A DNA stretch of 64,000 nt. It comes from Cordilura impudica (taxonomy: Eukaryota; Arthropoda; Insecta; Diptera; Scathophagidae). Where the stretch lies: the NCBI GenBank assembly GCA_963682025.1, contig OY821520.1, forward strand, positions 1,685,001-1,749,000, given 5' to 3'. Below are positions 35,765 through 46,845 of the stretch, in pieces; position 1 is the stretch's first letter; every line of letters begins with the position of its first letter. The notes beneath the pieces are model-generated. The model saw nothing but the letters and a program-made list of their open reading frames with translations. It was not told the origin of the DNA and searched no databases. A program made the position numbers and the translations under genes.

Positions 35765-36605
35765 ATAAAAAATTAAAAATTAAAAATTAAAAATTAAAAA
35801 TTAAAAATTAAAAATTAAAAATTAAAAATTAAAAATTAAAAATTAAAAATTAAAAATTAAAAATTAAAAATTAAAAATTAAAAATTAAAAATTAAAAATT
35901 AAAAATTAAAAATTAAAAATTAAAAATTAAAAATTAAAAATTAAAAATTAAAAATTAAAAATTAAAAATTAAAAATTAAAAATTAAAAATTAAAAATTAA
36001 AAATTAAAAATTAAAAATTAAAAATTAAAAATTAAAAATTAAAAATTAAAAATTAAAAATTAAAAATTAAAAATTAAAAATTAAAAATTAAAAATTAAAA
36101 ATTAAAAATTAAAAATTAAAAATTAAAAATTAAAAATTAAAAATTAAAAATTAAAAATTAAAAATTAAAAATTAAAAATTAAAAATTAAAAATTAAAAAT
36201 TAAAAATTAAAAATTAAAAATTAAAAATTAAAAATTAAAAATTAAAAATTAAAAATTAAAAATTAAAAATTAAAAATTAAAAATTAAAAATTAAAAATTA
36301 AAAATTAAAAATTAAAAATTAAAAATTAAAAATTAAAAATTAAAAATTAAAAATTAAAAATTAAAAATTAAAAATTAAAAATTAAAAATTAAAAATTAAA
36401 AATTAAAAATTAAAAATTAAAAATTAAAAATTAAAAATTAAAAATTAAAAATTAAAAATTAAAAATTAAAAATTAAAAATTAAAAATTAAAAATTAAAAA
36501 TTAAAAATTAAAAATTAAAAATTAAAAATTAAAAATTAAAAATTAAAAATTAAAAATTAAAAATTAAAAATTAAAAATTAAAAATTAAAAATTAAAAATT
36601 AAAAA
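35765..36605. repeat. (AAAAATT)n microsatellite, ~120 perfect copies
   Basis: About 840 bases of uninterrupted heptamer AAAAATT. No interruptions were seen by eye, unlike the degenerate arrays in the other family-H copies, which indicates very recent expansion (or assembly smoothing). Confidence 0.93.
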
Positions 36606-36691
36606 TAAAAAATGAAAATTGAAAAATAAAAAAGAAAAATAAAAAATCAAAAATAACAAATAAAAATAAAAAATGAAAATAAAAAATTAAA

Positions 36692-36848
36692 TTTTTTTAA
36701 GCCTAAGATTCTAATTTTTGGGTACAGGGATAAGACGTATTTGGCTAGTTTTTGCAGCGACAGACCAAAGCCTCTGGTGGGAATCGAACCCACGATCCCC
36801 GCATGGTAGGCAAGCACGCTACCTACTCACCTACCAGGCCGCTTAAGA
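36692..36848 (-). mobile_element. tRNA-derived SINE
   Basis: The minus strand begins with a tRNA-like head: TGGTAGGTGAGTAGG (A-box-like) and GGTTCGATTCC (B box, 36780-36790), with T-arm GTGGG/CCCAC. It continues into a non-tRNA tail (ctttggtctgtcgctgcaaa ... gaatcttaggctt). The anticodon stem encloses nine rather than seven bases, so it is not a working tRNA gene. Confidence 0.65.
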
Positions 36849-37078
36849 TCATTAAAAATGGAAAATAAAAAATGAAAAGTTAAATATAAAATATAAAAAA
36901 TGAAAAACGAAAAATTAAAAATGAAAAATGAAAAATAAAAATTGAAAAAGGAAAAATTAAAAATTAACCAGTTGTAATAAAAAATTATTAAAAAATTGCA
37001 GTTGATTGCTATAAGTGATACATAGATGACGCTTTCTGTTTGATTTTAAAAAAGCGCCATAAAATTATTTAATTACTA

Positions 37079-37300
37079 CACACAGAAAAAATATTTGCCA
37101 ACCGAATTGTTCTAAATTGGAACAATTATATTTTCGATTATATCAACAGAAATTTAATATCATCTGCTAATTTTCTATTATGATAAAATATTTACTGGTA
37201 AGGCAATAGAATTGTAATCATCGGTAAAATCGGTTATTAGCAATATCGCAATTCGGTTGGTAATAAATTCGGTAGCCACAATGAATCTGTTTGCTGTGTG
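37079..37300. mobile_element. small MITE-like insert with CACACAG ends
   Basis: It interrupts the right module of family-H copy 3 between aattacta and gatgtccacac, where other copies are contiguous. It starts CACACAG and ends CTGTGTG, and both ends carry CCAACCGAATTG-like blocks in opposite orientation. Confidence 0.6.
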
Positions 37301-37348
37301 CAGATGTCCACACATCTCCCATGTGATCGGCCTTACATGATTTTTTTT

Positions 37349-37785
37349 GTATAACGTATTGGATAAAATACCTTTGAATCTATTTAAACTAAAGTCGTAT
37401 TGTCAATCTGGTATTGTTTTTACCAATGGTTAAGTAACTAGGTGGCATGATTTAATTATTAACTATTTTAAACTTATTACTAAATAGAAAAATTACAGTT
37501 CCTTCAAAATCAATACTTTCATTTCAATAGACATTTAACCCCACCGTTCAATTGAAAACTAAATACATAAACTGCAGCAATTCATTTTACAATTTACCAT
37601 ATTAATTTAGAGTATATTCCATATATTTCTAGTTGCTAGGAAACTACTTGAAAATTCATGAGTAAAACTTTGCAACTCACATTGAAATGAAAAAATACAA
37701 TCTAATGAACCTGTTTAACAATACCTGTTTAACAATCCACAGAGAGCAACTAGATACTTGTGGGAAATGCAATTAACATACATAC
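37349..37785. other. intron sequence, nothing recognised
   Basis: AT-rich intron between family-H copy 3 and exon c. Confidence 0.5.
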
Positions 37786-37912
37786 CTTTCTCGGTTGAAA
37801 TTCATATTTTACACAATGTTGAAAACCTTTGCCCTTAACTTTCATTGAGGTAAGTACCAGGCAATTACCAACAAAATGGGCGGTATAACCAACACCTTTT
37901 GATGTTTTAAAA
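37786..37912 (-). CDS. rg: neurobeachin exon c (ConA-like domain)
   Basis: Acceptor tttttcag, donor GTATGT, 127 bases. It completes the split Cys codon and encodes [20 protein letters not shown] then [20 protein letters not shown], nearly the vertebrate sequence. It ends at a codon boundary after GlnProArgLys. Confidence 0.95.
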
Positions 37913-38041
37913 CTGAAAAACGAAAAAAAAAATATTATATATACATATGTACATATATACATAAAATCGAAAACAATAGAACGACAGAATACGTGAATAA
38001 AATAAATTAAAACCAATAATTACATTTAGAGCAAAACTTAC

Positions 38042-38163
38042 CAATAGAGGTAGGGTTTCTCACGTTCAATATTTACAGAATTAATGGGATCCAAACGGAA
38101 CCAAGTGGTGAAAGTAAAACCATTTTCATAAGGCCATTTAGCCAGCGGCGGTAAAACCATAGC
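38042..38163 (-). CDS. rg: neurobeachin exon b (start of ConA-like domain)
   Basis: Acceptor ttattgcag, donor GTAAGT, 122 bases. The translation [18 protein letters not shown] then [18 protein letters not shown] matches the opening strands of the laminin-G/ConA-like domain of neurobeachin ([22 protein letters not shown] in vertebrates). It joins exon a in frame at GlySer-Ala and leaves a split TG/T cysteine codon. A 7.5-kb intron containing Transib-B and a family-H element separates it from exon a. Confidence 0.94.
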
Positions 38164-39318
38164 CTGCAATAAACGATAACGATTCAAAAAAAAAAAAGTA
38201 ATTAAAATAAACATAATTTAAACAAATAAATACGTAGTAGATGAAAAGTTTCACAATTTTTTATTTTTCTTGTATCTTAATTATGTGCAAATTCTTATTT
38301 AATTTCCGTTTGGGTTTCTACTCCTACATTTATAAACGTCAACTATCATTATGTAAAACATGACACTTTAATAAATTCCATTGTAAAACTGTAATTTTTA
38401 TTTAAACTTCAGGTATGTGATTATCACCTAACGACTGAGTCAGTAGTCAGTATGTATGCGTGGGATTCTGTACAAAAGTTAGAGTCAGTGTATCTATCAT
38501 AATGATTTTGTAGTTAGTAGCAACAGCTTGTTTCACACACACACACACACACACACATACACACACAAAGAATTTAGTTTGTAAAACCACAATTTTAATT
38601 AGAAATTTGTGGTAGATTTTATAAATAAAAAAAATTTAATTTCTGGAAAATGTTTTTCAACTAAGTAATCCTATTGTATATTTCTACTCTGAAGTTTCCT
38701 GTTTCTGTTTTTAATAACTTAAATTAAATTTGTTATCAATATTGGCCATTTTTTCTAATAATTCGAACTTAACATGGTACAACAAGTGATGAAAAATAGA
38801 ATAGCCTTAAAGAAGAAAAGAATCAATTTATAAGTATTATTTCACATTACAGCTGCTTTAATGGGAATATTTTTAAAGGAAAACATAAATCACATGTATT
38901 AATATTTAGACTGTAAAGAAAATATGCAATAGGAAATTATCTACTCCTAGTTTGGATATATAAAATTAGAAATATCCTTTTCATTTTGTAAGTTTGTTTT
39001 GCCAAAGGATACGAACAAATATTGATTTATAACTCTGAGTTCTTACCGTTATTACACAAAACAATTGAGGCATTGAATTCATCTTTGGCAACTTAATACT
39101 TTGCAAAATTTTTATAATTCTTTGAATTACGTAAAAAAAAAAAAATAAAAATAATTTGAAAACATTTTGAGGATTTCAATAATTTTCTTATACTTATTAT
39201 CTTATACTTATGACTTGAACACAAAAAAAAAGTTCCAACATTAACTGATAAACCAGATGGAGCCTATTTGTAACAGTCGTGTATTTCTAATACAAATTTT
39301 TCCAAAAGGGTAAATTCT
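38164..39318. other. intron sequence with a (CA)n run
   Basis: AT-rich intron DNA upstream of exon b with a CA-dinucleotide microsatellite at about 38535-38568. No gene. Confidence 0.6.
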
Positions 39319-40588
39319 TATTTCACAATACAATCACAAGAACAGCGTAACATGTAAGACATAAGACAAAATCGGTAAGACTTATGATTGTATTGGTTAA
39401 AAAAATATGATATGTAATAACCTGTTTGAAAATGAAAAATGAAAAGTAAAAAATGAAAAATAAAAAATGAAAAATAAAAAATAAAAAATAAAAATGAAAT
39501 TTTATATGAAAAATTAAAAATATAAAATGAAAAATAAAAAATGAAAAACAGAAAATGAAAAATGAAAAGTGAAAACTGAAAAATGCAAAAAAAAGGTGAA
39601 AAACAAAAAATTAAAAATAAAAAATTAAAAATTAAAAATGAAAAAGAAAAAATTAAAAATTAAAAACGAAATATGAAAAAATAAAAAATAAAAAATTAAA
39701 AATGAAAACTGAAAAATGAAAAATGCAAAATAAAAAATGAAAAATTAAAAATTAAAAATAAAAAATTAAAAATAAAAATGAAAAAGAAAAAATTAAAAAT
39801 AAAAATTAAAAATGAAAAATGAAAAATAAAATATAAAAAATAAAAAATGAAAAATATAAAATGAAAAATAAAAAACAAAAAACAAAAAATTAAAAATGAA
39901 AAATAAAAATTAAAACTGAAATATGCAAAAAAAATTTGAAAAATAAAAAATTTAAAATAAAAAATTAAACATTAAAAATGAAAAAGAAAAAATAAAAAAT
40001 TAAAAATGAAAAACGAAAAATGAAAATAAAAAATTAAAACTGAAAAATGAAAAATGCAAAATGAAAAATAAAAAATGAAAAATTAAAAATAAAAAAAGAA
40101 ACATTAAAAACAAAAAATAAAAAATGAAAAATGACAAATAAAAAATTAAAAATGAAAAATGAAAAACGCAAAATAAAAAACTAAAAAAAAAAAAAAAATG
40201 AAAAATAAAAAATGAAAAATAAGAAATGGAAATGAAAAATAAAAAATGAAAAATAAGAATTAAAAAATGTAAAATAATAAATAAAAAATAAAAAATAAGA
40301 AATGAGAAATAAAAATTTAAAAACAAAAAATTGGAATTGAAAAATGAAAAAAAAAAATGAAAAATGAAAAATAAAAAATGAAGAATTAAAAATTAACCGG
40401 TTATTATTTTAACCGATTGATATTAATTAATAATAAATATTCTTATTTTAGCAGAGCTTCTGCACTTGATTGCTATAAGTGATATATACATGACGCTTTT
40501 TGTTTGATTTTAAAAAAGTGCCATAAAAATCTCTAATTACTAGATGTTTACACATCTCCCCTGTGATCGGACTCCCATGATTTTTTTT
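39319..40588 (+). mobile_element. family-H element copy 4 with microsatellite core
   Basis: The left module tttcacaatacaatcacaag is at 39320; the right module (gcagagcttctgcacttgat, ctagatgtttacacatctcc, gatcggactcccatga) ends at 40588. The core is degenerate AAAAATGAAAAATAA repeats of about 0.95 kb. Confidence 0.8.
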
Positions 40589-40882
40589 ATTCATGCTTTT
40601 AAAAATCTGTACAAGATGATTTGATTCGACGAAGTAAAAAGGAATTTTACAGTTTACTTTATAGACACAGGTTATTGTTGAATATTGTGAAAAACGCCTT
40701 TAGAAATTGCACAACTTTGGGATTATTTTGTAATAGAATGAAGCTTAGATGAAAATTAGTGTGTGTGTATGTGGTAAATGAGAAAGTTGGGAATTGCAAA
40801 AAAAAAGCAACTCTAAAACAAATTTGTTCTTATACATTCAAATAACCGACAATACTATTTTATAAAATATGATTCATTTGTG

Positions 40883-40887
40883 CGTGG
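40883..40887 (+). repeat. left target-site duplication of Transib-B (CGTGG)
   Basis: CGTGG next to the left heptamer; the other side (44465-44469) is CGCGG. One transition separates them, as expected for an older insertion. Confidence 0.75.
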
Positions 40888-43800
40888 CACTGTGGCTGAA
40901 ATTTTGATTTCATTGGCCAAAAGTCAAATTTTTTTTGTCACCGATTTTAATGCCCTTTTGTAGCTAATATATCCAGATTAAGGTAACCAAAAAATTAGGT
41001 TAAACTACTGCTATTGTGGGCGTGGCATGCTATCAAACTCAACTGTTTTTTTAATTTCAGAAAAAGGTGATTTTTTTTTGTTTTTTTTTTCTTTCAAAAA
41101 ATAAATGGTTATTACTCGCAAGTTATCATCGATAATGACCTGCGGTCTTTTTATAATGTTGGTAGGATTATAGTCTTTAGTTGTTGTAAGTGGTCACAGC
41201 TCTACCGTTTAATATTAGGGGCGTTATGAAATATTTATGAAACTACTATATTTTTCTCAAATTTCAGCTTTAGTGGAATAGAACTTCTAGGGAACAGGAA
41301 ACGTATACGACCCGGAGAAAGTGAAAGTGTCTGCTTTAACCCTATATACTTTTGCACCCATGACGACCCGTGGGTAGAACACTTTTTTAATTTTAATGAA
41401 ATTACTCAAAAAAAAATTCAAATTACGATCATTTAAACAGCCTATAGGGCTCATATACAGTGGTGTATTAAATATGTGCTTTAGGTATTTTATAGCTTAT
41501 AATAGTCATTATTTGTTCTATTACCACAATATATTTGTAAGTAAGAATGTCAATACACAGAGGATGTAATTCATTAGTAACCTGTTTTTTTTATTATCAT
41601 ACCTTTTTTAAACCTTTTTATTTTACCTAACAGGGCACTAATACAAGTAGTAAAGAAAACACACACAGATAATTCATTTGTATAGTGGGTTTTTTTATAC
41701 ATTATTTTAGGTATTAATGCACCAATGCTATTTTCTTACCTTTCTATTTTACCTAGAAACATAGTATGATGGCTTATGAGAAGGTCTATAAGAAAGCGAC
41801 ATTTGAATACAAACTCAATTGTTCTAATATATTTCAGCAATAACAGTCGCAAATAAAAATATTCAGAAAAATATGGAGAGATTCAGTTATAAAGAACTGG
41901 CCGAAGAGTATTTTAGAAACAAAAGCCAGGAAGATGTTCTTAGTTATGTTAAAATAAAATTAAACTTAAATTCGTGTAGCACTCAAATACAAGAAAATCA
42001 CTAAAAAAAACGCTACAAAGAAGTTAGCTACAGTAAACAAAATTTTTATGTAAAAAGTGCAAACTGGTTAGAAGGCCAACTTACTGTCGCTGCAGAAACA
42101 GTAAAGCAAGATAAGGCTGGAAGATCACGCAAATCATTGGACAACTGCAGCGATAAATCGAAAAGGCAGAAACTTAAGGATGTTAACGATGAAATTGGTT
42201 GTACAAATATAAAAGAATCTTTCCTACATCAACTACGATCACAGAACCAATTAACAAAAGCGGATATAATTGAAAAAGTTGTTAAAGCTAGTCCAGTGAG
42301 AACAAAACGGATTCTTAAAAGTATACCAACTCCGAGCGATGCAAAACATTTCACAAATGAGAAGGCATTAGCATTATTTCTAGGTTTGAAATTAACAAAA
42401 CTGCAATATATTCAGCTCAGATTGCGTGCGATTGAAAAAGGCTCAAATATGTATCCAGCATATCATCACATAACCGTTGCTAAAATGGACTGTTTGCCAT
42501 CAAGGGACACTACTACAATCACACCAATTTCGGCAGAGGTACAATTACAATCGCTACTTGATCACACAGCCGAACGCTTGCTTCAGTCAATAAAAGGAAA
42601 TGAGTTAAAGAAATATGGAAACACAAAGTTAATTCTTTTCAGTAAATGGGGATGTGATGGTTCTACGGAACAGAAACAATGCAAACAATTAGTATGTGAA
42701 AACATTTCGAACTAAGGTATGTTCATGGTATCATTTGTACCATTGCGATTGAAAAAGATTTTGAAAGATTCAGAGCCTTCGACTAGAAAAATGAGACACC
42801 ATCTTCTACGAAATACTGCAGGCCAATCAAATTTGAATTCAAAAAAAGAAACTCATTATGCCATTAACAAAGAAGTTATTGATATCAAGACTCAAATTGC
42901 AACACTACAGCCATTAAAATTGCAGTTAGATGGGCAACAAATTGAAGTAACCTACCAATTAATGCTGACAATGATAGATGGAAAAGTAAGCCAGGCTTTG
43001 ACTAACACGAAGACTGCATCCAGCTGCATTATATGCCAAGCACCATCAAGCCAATTAAACCAAGTCCCGACAAAATCATTAGATAATATCGATGATTATG
43101 AATTTGGATTATCACCACTACATGCAAGAATACGACTTATGGAACACATACTAAAAATCAGTTATGATTTGGATTTCGGGTCTTCGGGTTCAATAAGAAA
43201 CAACGAAACCAACAAAGAGTTAATAAGTCCAATAAAGAAACATGTTCAAGATGCATATCGCAAATTTGGATTGATTATAGATCAGCCAAAACAAGGATCA
43301 GGCAATACAAATGATGGTAATACCGCAAGAAGATTCTTTTCAGATCCAGAAACAGCATCTGAAATAACAGGAGTGGATTTAAACCTTATTTTCAGATTTA
43401 AAATAATCCTAGATGTTCTTGCCTACAATGAAGAAATTGACTCTAGAAAATTTGGAGATTATGCTAAGGAAACTGCAAAAATATATACCAACCAACTACT
43501 CATGGAGAAATATGTCTGCAATAGTTCACAAAATCCTTTATCATGGAGAAGATGTCAGATGTCAGAGCAGGCTCAGGAAAAAAGGAAGAAGGATTACAGA
43601 TTTTATAGAGAGCAAAATACTAGAAAAATTTCACGAAATTCCACAAATGAAGATCTATTTAATTTATTATTGGCAACGTCAGATCCGTTCATCTCCAGTA
43701 TTCGAAATCAATGGAAAGTGGATCATCGGTATTTAGATGAAGAAGTCAAAAAACTACGAGAGATCAAAATATGGAATATTTGCAATCAAGATTTGAGTCA

Positions 43801-44464
43801 AATGAATAATAATTATAATTGCCTTTCATTGTTATTTAAGTACGAAAAACATAATATTTGTAAAAAAAAATACTAATAAACAGAACCTACCATTGTTACA
43901 TATGCAATTAAAATCTATTGCAGTTTTTATTTTTAAAATGTTTTTTAAAATTATCAAATTTGACAGCAAAAAATAATAAATTTTTCTGTAGTAATAGCAA
44001 GATTTTTCGATAATATTATTAACGTTTTTTTTAAGTGTAAATATTCTTTGAGTGTAAACAAATTTGCAAATTTCAAAACAAAAAATTTTTAATTTGCAGT
44101 AATAATAGCAAAATCTCCAGTTGATTTTACCATTTTTTTTTGAGTGTAAAATTTTTTTTGAGTGTAACATGAAAAATCCCATTATTACAAAAAATGTTTA
44201 TAATTATTATTAAAATCCAAATATTAAATTTTTTAATAAATAAAAAAATTATAAACACATATTTCACTCTAAAAGTTAAAAAAAAAATCAAAAGTTCAAC
44301 TTCGACCCAGAATTCCTTAAAAAGTCCTTAATCAATTTTAATGTAATTAAAACTGAGTCAAGCTGAACTAAATATCTATCCATAAAAAAAAATTACTTGA
44401 ATATTTTGATCGATTCAAAAGTTACAGAATTTTGGCCAATGAAAAACGATTTTCAGCCACTGTG
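40888..44464 (+). mobile_element. Transib-B: second RAG1-related DNA transposon
   Basis: 3577 bp in the intron between exons a and b. The left end is CACTGTGGCTGAAATTTTGA; the right end read inward is CACAGTGGCTGAAAATCGTT. The two share TCATTGGCCAAAA further in, a terminal repeat of about 35 bp. Each end has heptamer, 23 bases, then CAAAA. The one gene on the plus strand encodes a RAG1-core-like transposase related to, but clearly different from, that of Transib-A. Confidence 0.9.
41873..43876 (+). pseudogene. Transib-B transposase (RAG1-core-like), broken
   Basis: Starts MERFSYKELAEEYFRNKSQE at 41873; a full frame would give about 667 residues, the usual size for insect Transib. Blocks in order: KWGCDGSTEQKQ (first Asp), FMVSFVPLRLKK, LTMIDGKVSQALT (second Asp), SCIICQ (CxxC), GLSPLHARIRLMEHILKISY, IIDQPKQG, NDGNTARRFFSDPETAS, VHKILYHGED (H-x4-H, in another frame), MSEQAQEKRKKDYRFYREQN (catalytic Glu). 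Damage: in-frame stops at 42002-42004 and 42713-42715, and two compensating frameshifts bracketing about 43500-43555. All catalytic and zinc residues survive, so decay looks moderate. Confidence 0.88.
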
Positions 44465-44469
44465 CGCGG
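44465..44469 (+). repeat. right target-site duplication of Transib-B (CGCGG)
   Basis: Differs from the left copy CGTGG by one C/T change. Confidence 0.75.
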
Positions 44470-45654
44470 ATACGTTGTGAAATTTGTGTGGTTTGTTTGT
44501 GATATGAATGGTCCTTAAGGTAACATTTTATCAATGTTGAAAAACTATGTTTTGCATAATTTATAAATAAAATTTTTAATGTTTACGAAAAAATTTTTTT
44601 TTAACAAATTAACATATTTTAGGACTTAAACCATATGTTGTTGACCTAATGTATGCTGACCTTATATTAGAAAATTCTAAAATGTGTTGATGTATCACAT
44701 TAAGAAAATTATAATCCGATATGACTATAAGCCTATAGAATTTAAACTCGTACATCATACAAATTTCACAATTTAACATAAATATGCATAACATAAAAGC
44801 TATGGAAAATAAAAATCTTATCGCTTTATTTTTAGACCTATAATCCACTTCTTAGATTCGCTTTCCATTATCACTTAACTTAATAGCTTAGTTGGGCCTG
44901 ACCAATTATACTCGTATTTCTTTTATGTCTTTAGTTTACGTTTAAAATATCAAATTTAAATTCAGGTTGAAAAAAAAAATTCCACTAAAATTGCAGCATA
45001 ATATTCTGGTATACCTGGAGCATAAATAAAGTAGAAGTATGGGTATGTTTACCACCTCTGTACATTTGTTACTCTCTAACCAACAATAACATGAATTGAA
45101 TTATAAATAATGCAAAACCCATATAAAAACAGAAAACAACACTATAATATATGAACTACATACACACACACTCGTACGTACGGTCGTATTAAAGTGGTTC
45201 ATAAGTGCAGACTTAATGAATCCAAAAGTATTTGTATATAAAACTAAAATATCTCAAAATCCATAATTTCATGGTTCTATACTTTGGAAAACAGTAATTT
45301 ATGAATCATTAAATGACATACTGTGTTGTTTTATGCACTGGAGGCTTCTGTATGAGTATTAAAATTTCGAACCTCATATTTTAGGAACAACCCTACTGTT
45401 AATTTGTTTTACTTATATACAAGTGTACCACTATAGTTTCATAGTCGTATATCTTATAAAGGTGTTATATTGTGCTCCAGTGTTATATTTACTGCCAGAA
45501 TATAAATAAGAACAATTTGTTAAAGGGCAGAGTAGTAGGTGATGGTGAATAAACATTAAAAAAAAATATGTAAGACTATAAAACGTAGTAAATTTTTTGA
45601 ATGTTAAATAAAAAATTAATTACATTTAGTTGAGATTTAAAAAAAAAAACTTAC
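44470..45654. other. intron sequence, nothing recognised
   Basis: AT-rich intron between Transib-B and exon a. Confidence 0.5.
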
Positions 45655-45851
45655 TGATCCTTTGCGTCCTGGAAAACTGAAAAATACATCTGGACCATTT
45701 CGATGCGGCATTTGTCTAAGAACATTCAATAGTTTTGCTGAATGACGTGGCCATTTTCCATTTACGGATTTCATAGTACCAAACAGTAATTTGAGTTCTT
45801 TCACTGTGATGCTATAACTGGCCAAAACACCTAACATTTCGATAAGCAGAT
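45655..45851 (-). CDS. rg: neurobeachin exon a (armadillo-like segment before ConA domain)
   Basis: Acceptor ctttttcag before 45851 and donor GTAAGT after 45655; 197 bases, entering with two bases of a split codon and leaving at a codon boundary. It encodes [19 protein letters not shown]..., ...[14 protein letters not shown] and ...[14 protein letters not shown], a close match to the neurobeachin segment just upstream of its ConA-like domain. This is the most 5' exon I can find in the window. Confidence 0.93.
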
Positions 45852-46845
45852 CTGAAAAAGAGATGAACATTAAATAAAAATTTTAAAGTGCCAAACTTGT
45901 AGGGATAGTTTTTTTTTCTAAATGTGCTTAAATTATTTGCCTACTTTTTATTTATTTTGTAACGTTTTATCTCATTTGTCTTTTAGAGTTTTCTCACGTC
46001 CAGGCACTTGTCTTTGCGGAACTTTATATCGAATCCATACCCGTTTAAGTCACATTTATTATTATTATTATTATTTCTTTCTTTAGGAAACTTATAACAC
46101 ATGAAAAAGCTAATTAACCTTTACGTTTGCTAACTGAAATTCAGAGGACGTTTACTCTGCATGTCTGTTAAACATATTTAATTTTGCTACAAAATCTTAT
46201 CTTATGTTTGTCTGACATTTTTTCTTTTATCCGGTAAGTTTGTTTTGTTTCTTTTTTCAAGACATCCCCTGATGTTGATTGTGTGCTCATTAGGTTTTAT
46301 TAATTGTGCACGTGTTGACTGCATAATGAATTCATACACATGAGTTGGAAAGTAAAAGAAAATCATACTGTTGAGTGAATAATCCAAACGCAAAGATTTG
46401 TGATTAAATCGTATATTAGAAAGTCAGACATGTGCCAGGAACTTTCGAGAAGAATCATCAAAAGTAACTCATTATGAATACAAAAAAAAAAAATGCAGCA
46501 AACATATTATTACTTTCAGTTAAGATATAGTTATTTGATATATTTACTAGAAACGATTAATACTTTGTAACATGTGCTGAAGAATTGATATAGAAAACAC
46601 TTGCCCCTCAAGACTGGGTATGAACCGAAAATTTTCAATGGTTATGATAAGATATACTCAGGGAAAATATTAAGCTGATTTTGATAGCCCAATGAAAACA
46701 AAAAAAAATTTAAGAAACTGATTTATTTGTATCCATATACGGATGAAAAAATATTAAATGAAAATGATTTAGCAATTTTTTTTTTGTGAAGAAAAAAATT
46801 TTATATACAAATACGAGGGTGCTAGGACCACATATACTCAATAAT
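45852..46845. other. upstream intron sequence, nothing recognised
   Basis: AT-rich DNA 5' of exon a with an (ATT)n run near 46055. No further neurobeachin exon was found here. Confidence 0.5.

Larger units (their letters stand above)
33054..37348 (+). mobile_element. family-H element copy 3, heavily expanded and nested
   Basis: The left module tttcacaatacaatcacaaa is at 33060; the right module (ttgattgctataagtgatac, gatgacgctttctgtttgat, then gatgtccacacatctccc) is at 37006-37348. Between them lie a Jockey-type LINE, a long microsatellite, a SINE and a small MITE-like insert. Confidence 0.8.
73..45851 (-). other. rg: neurobeachin / rugose gene (partial, 17 internal exons)
   Basis: This is the host gene of the window, transcribed leftwards. 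Neurobeachin is a very large cytoplasmic BEACH-domain scaffold that binds PKA regulatory subunits and acts in vesicle trafficking and synapse function; the fly orthologue is rugose/DAKAP550. Seventeen exons, listed separately, join in frame with GT-AG borders at every junction and give about 1822 codons. Their order matches the vertebrate protein: armadillo-like segment, ConA/laminin-G-like domain, DUF4704 region, acidic variable region, then the stretch before DUF1088. The BEACH and WD40 parts would lie left of base 1 and the start codon right of 64000. Introns reach 10 kb and hold most of the transposons. Confidence 0.95.

Noticed and set aside
35765..36605. Telomeric or centromeric satellite
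   Set aside because: The heptamer is not a telomere repeat, flies lack such telomeres, and the array lies inside a family-H element in an intron of a normal gene.
36774..36848. Functional tRNA gene
   Set aside because: A and B boxes are present, but the anticodon arm is malformed and a SINE tail follows; no Pol III terminator is correctly placed.
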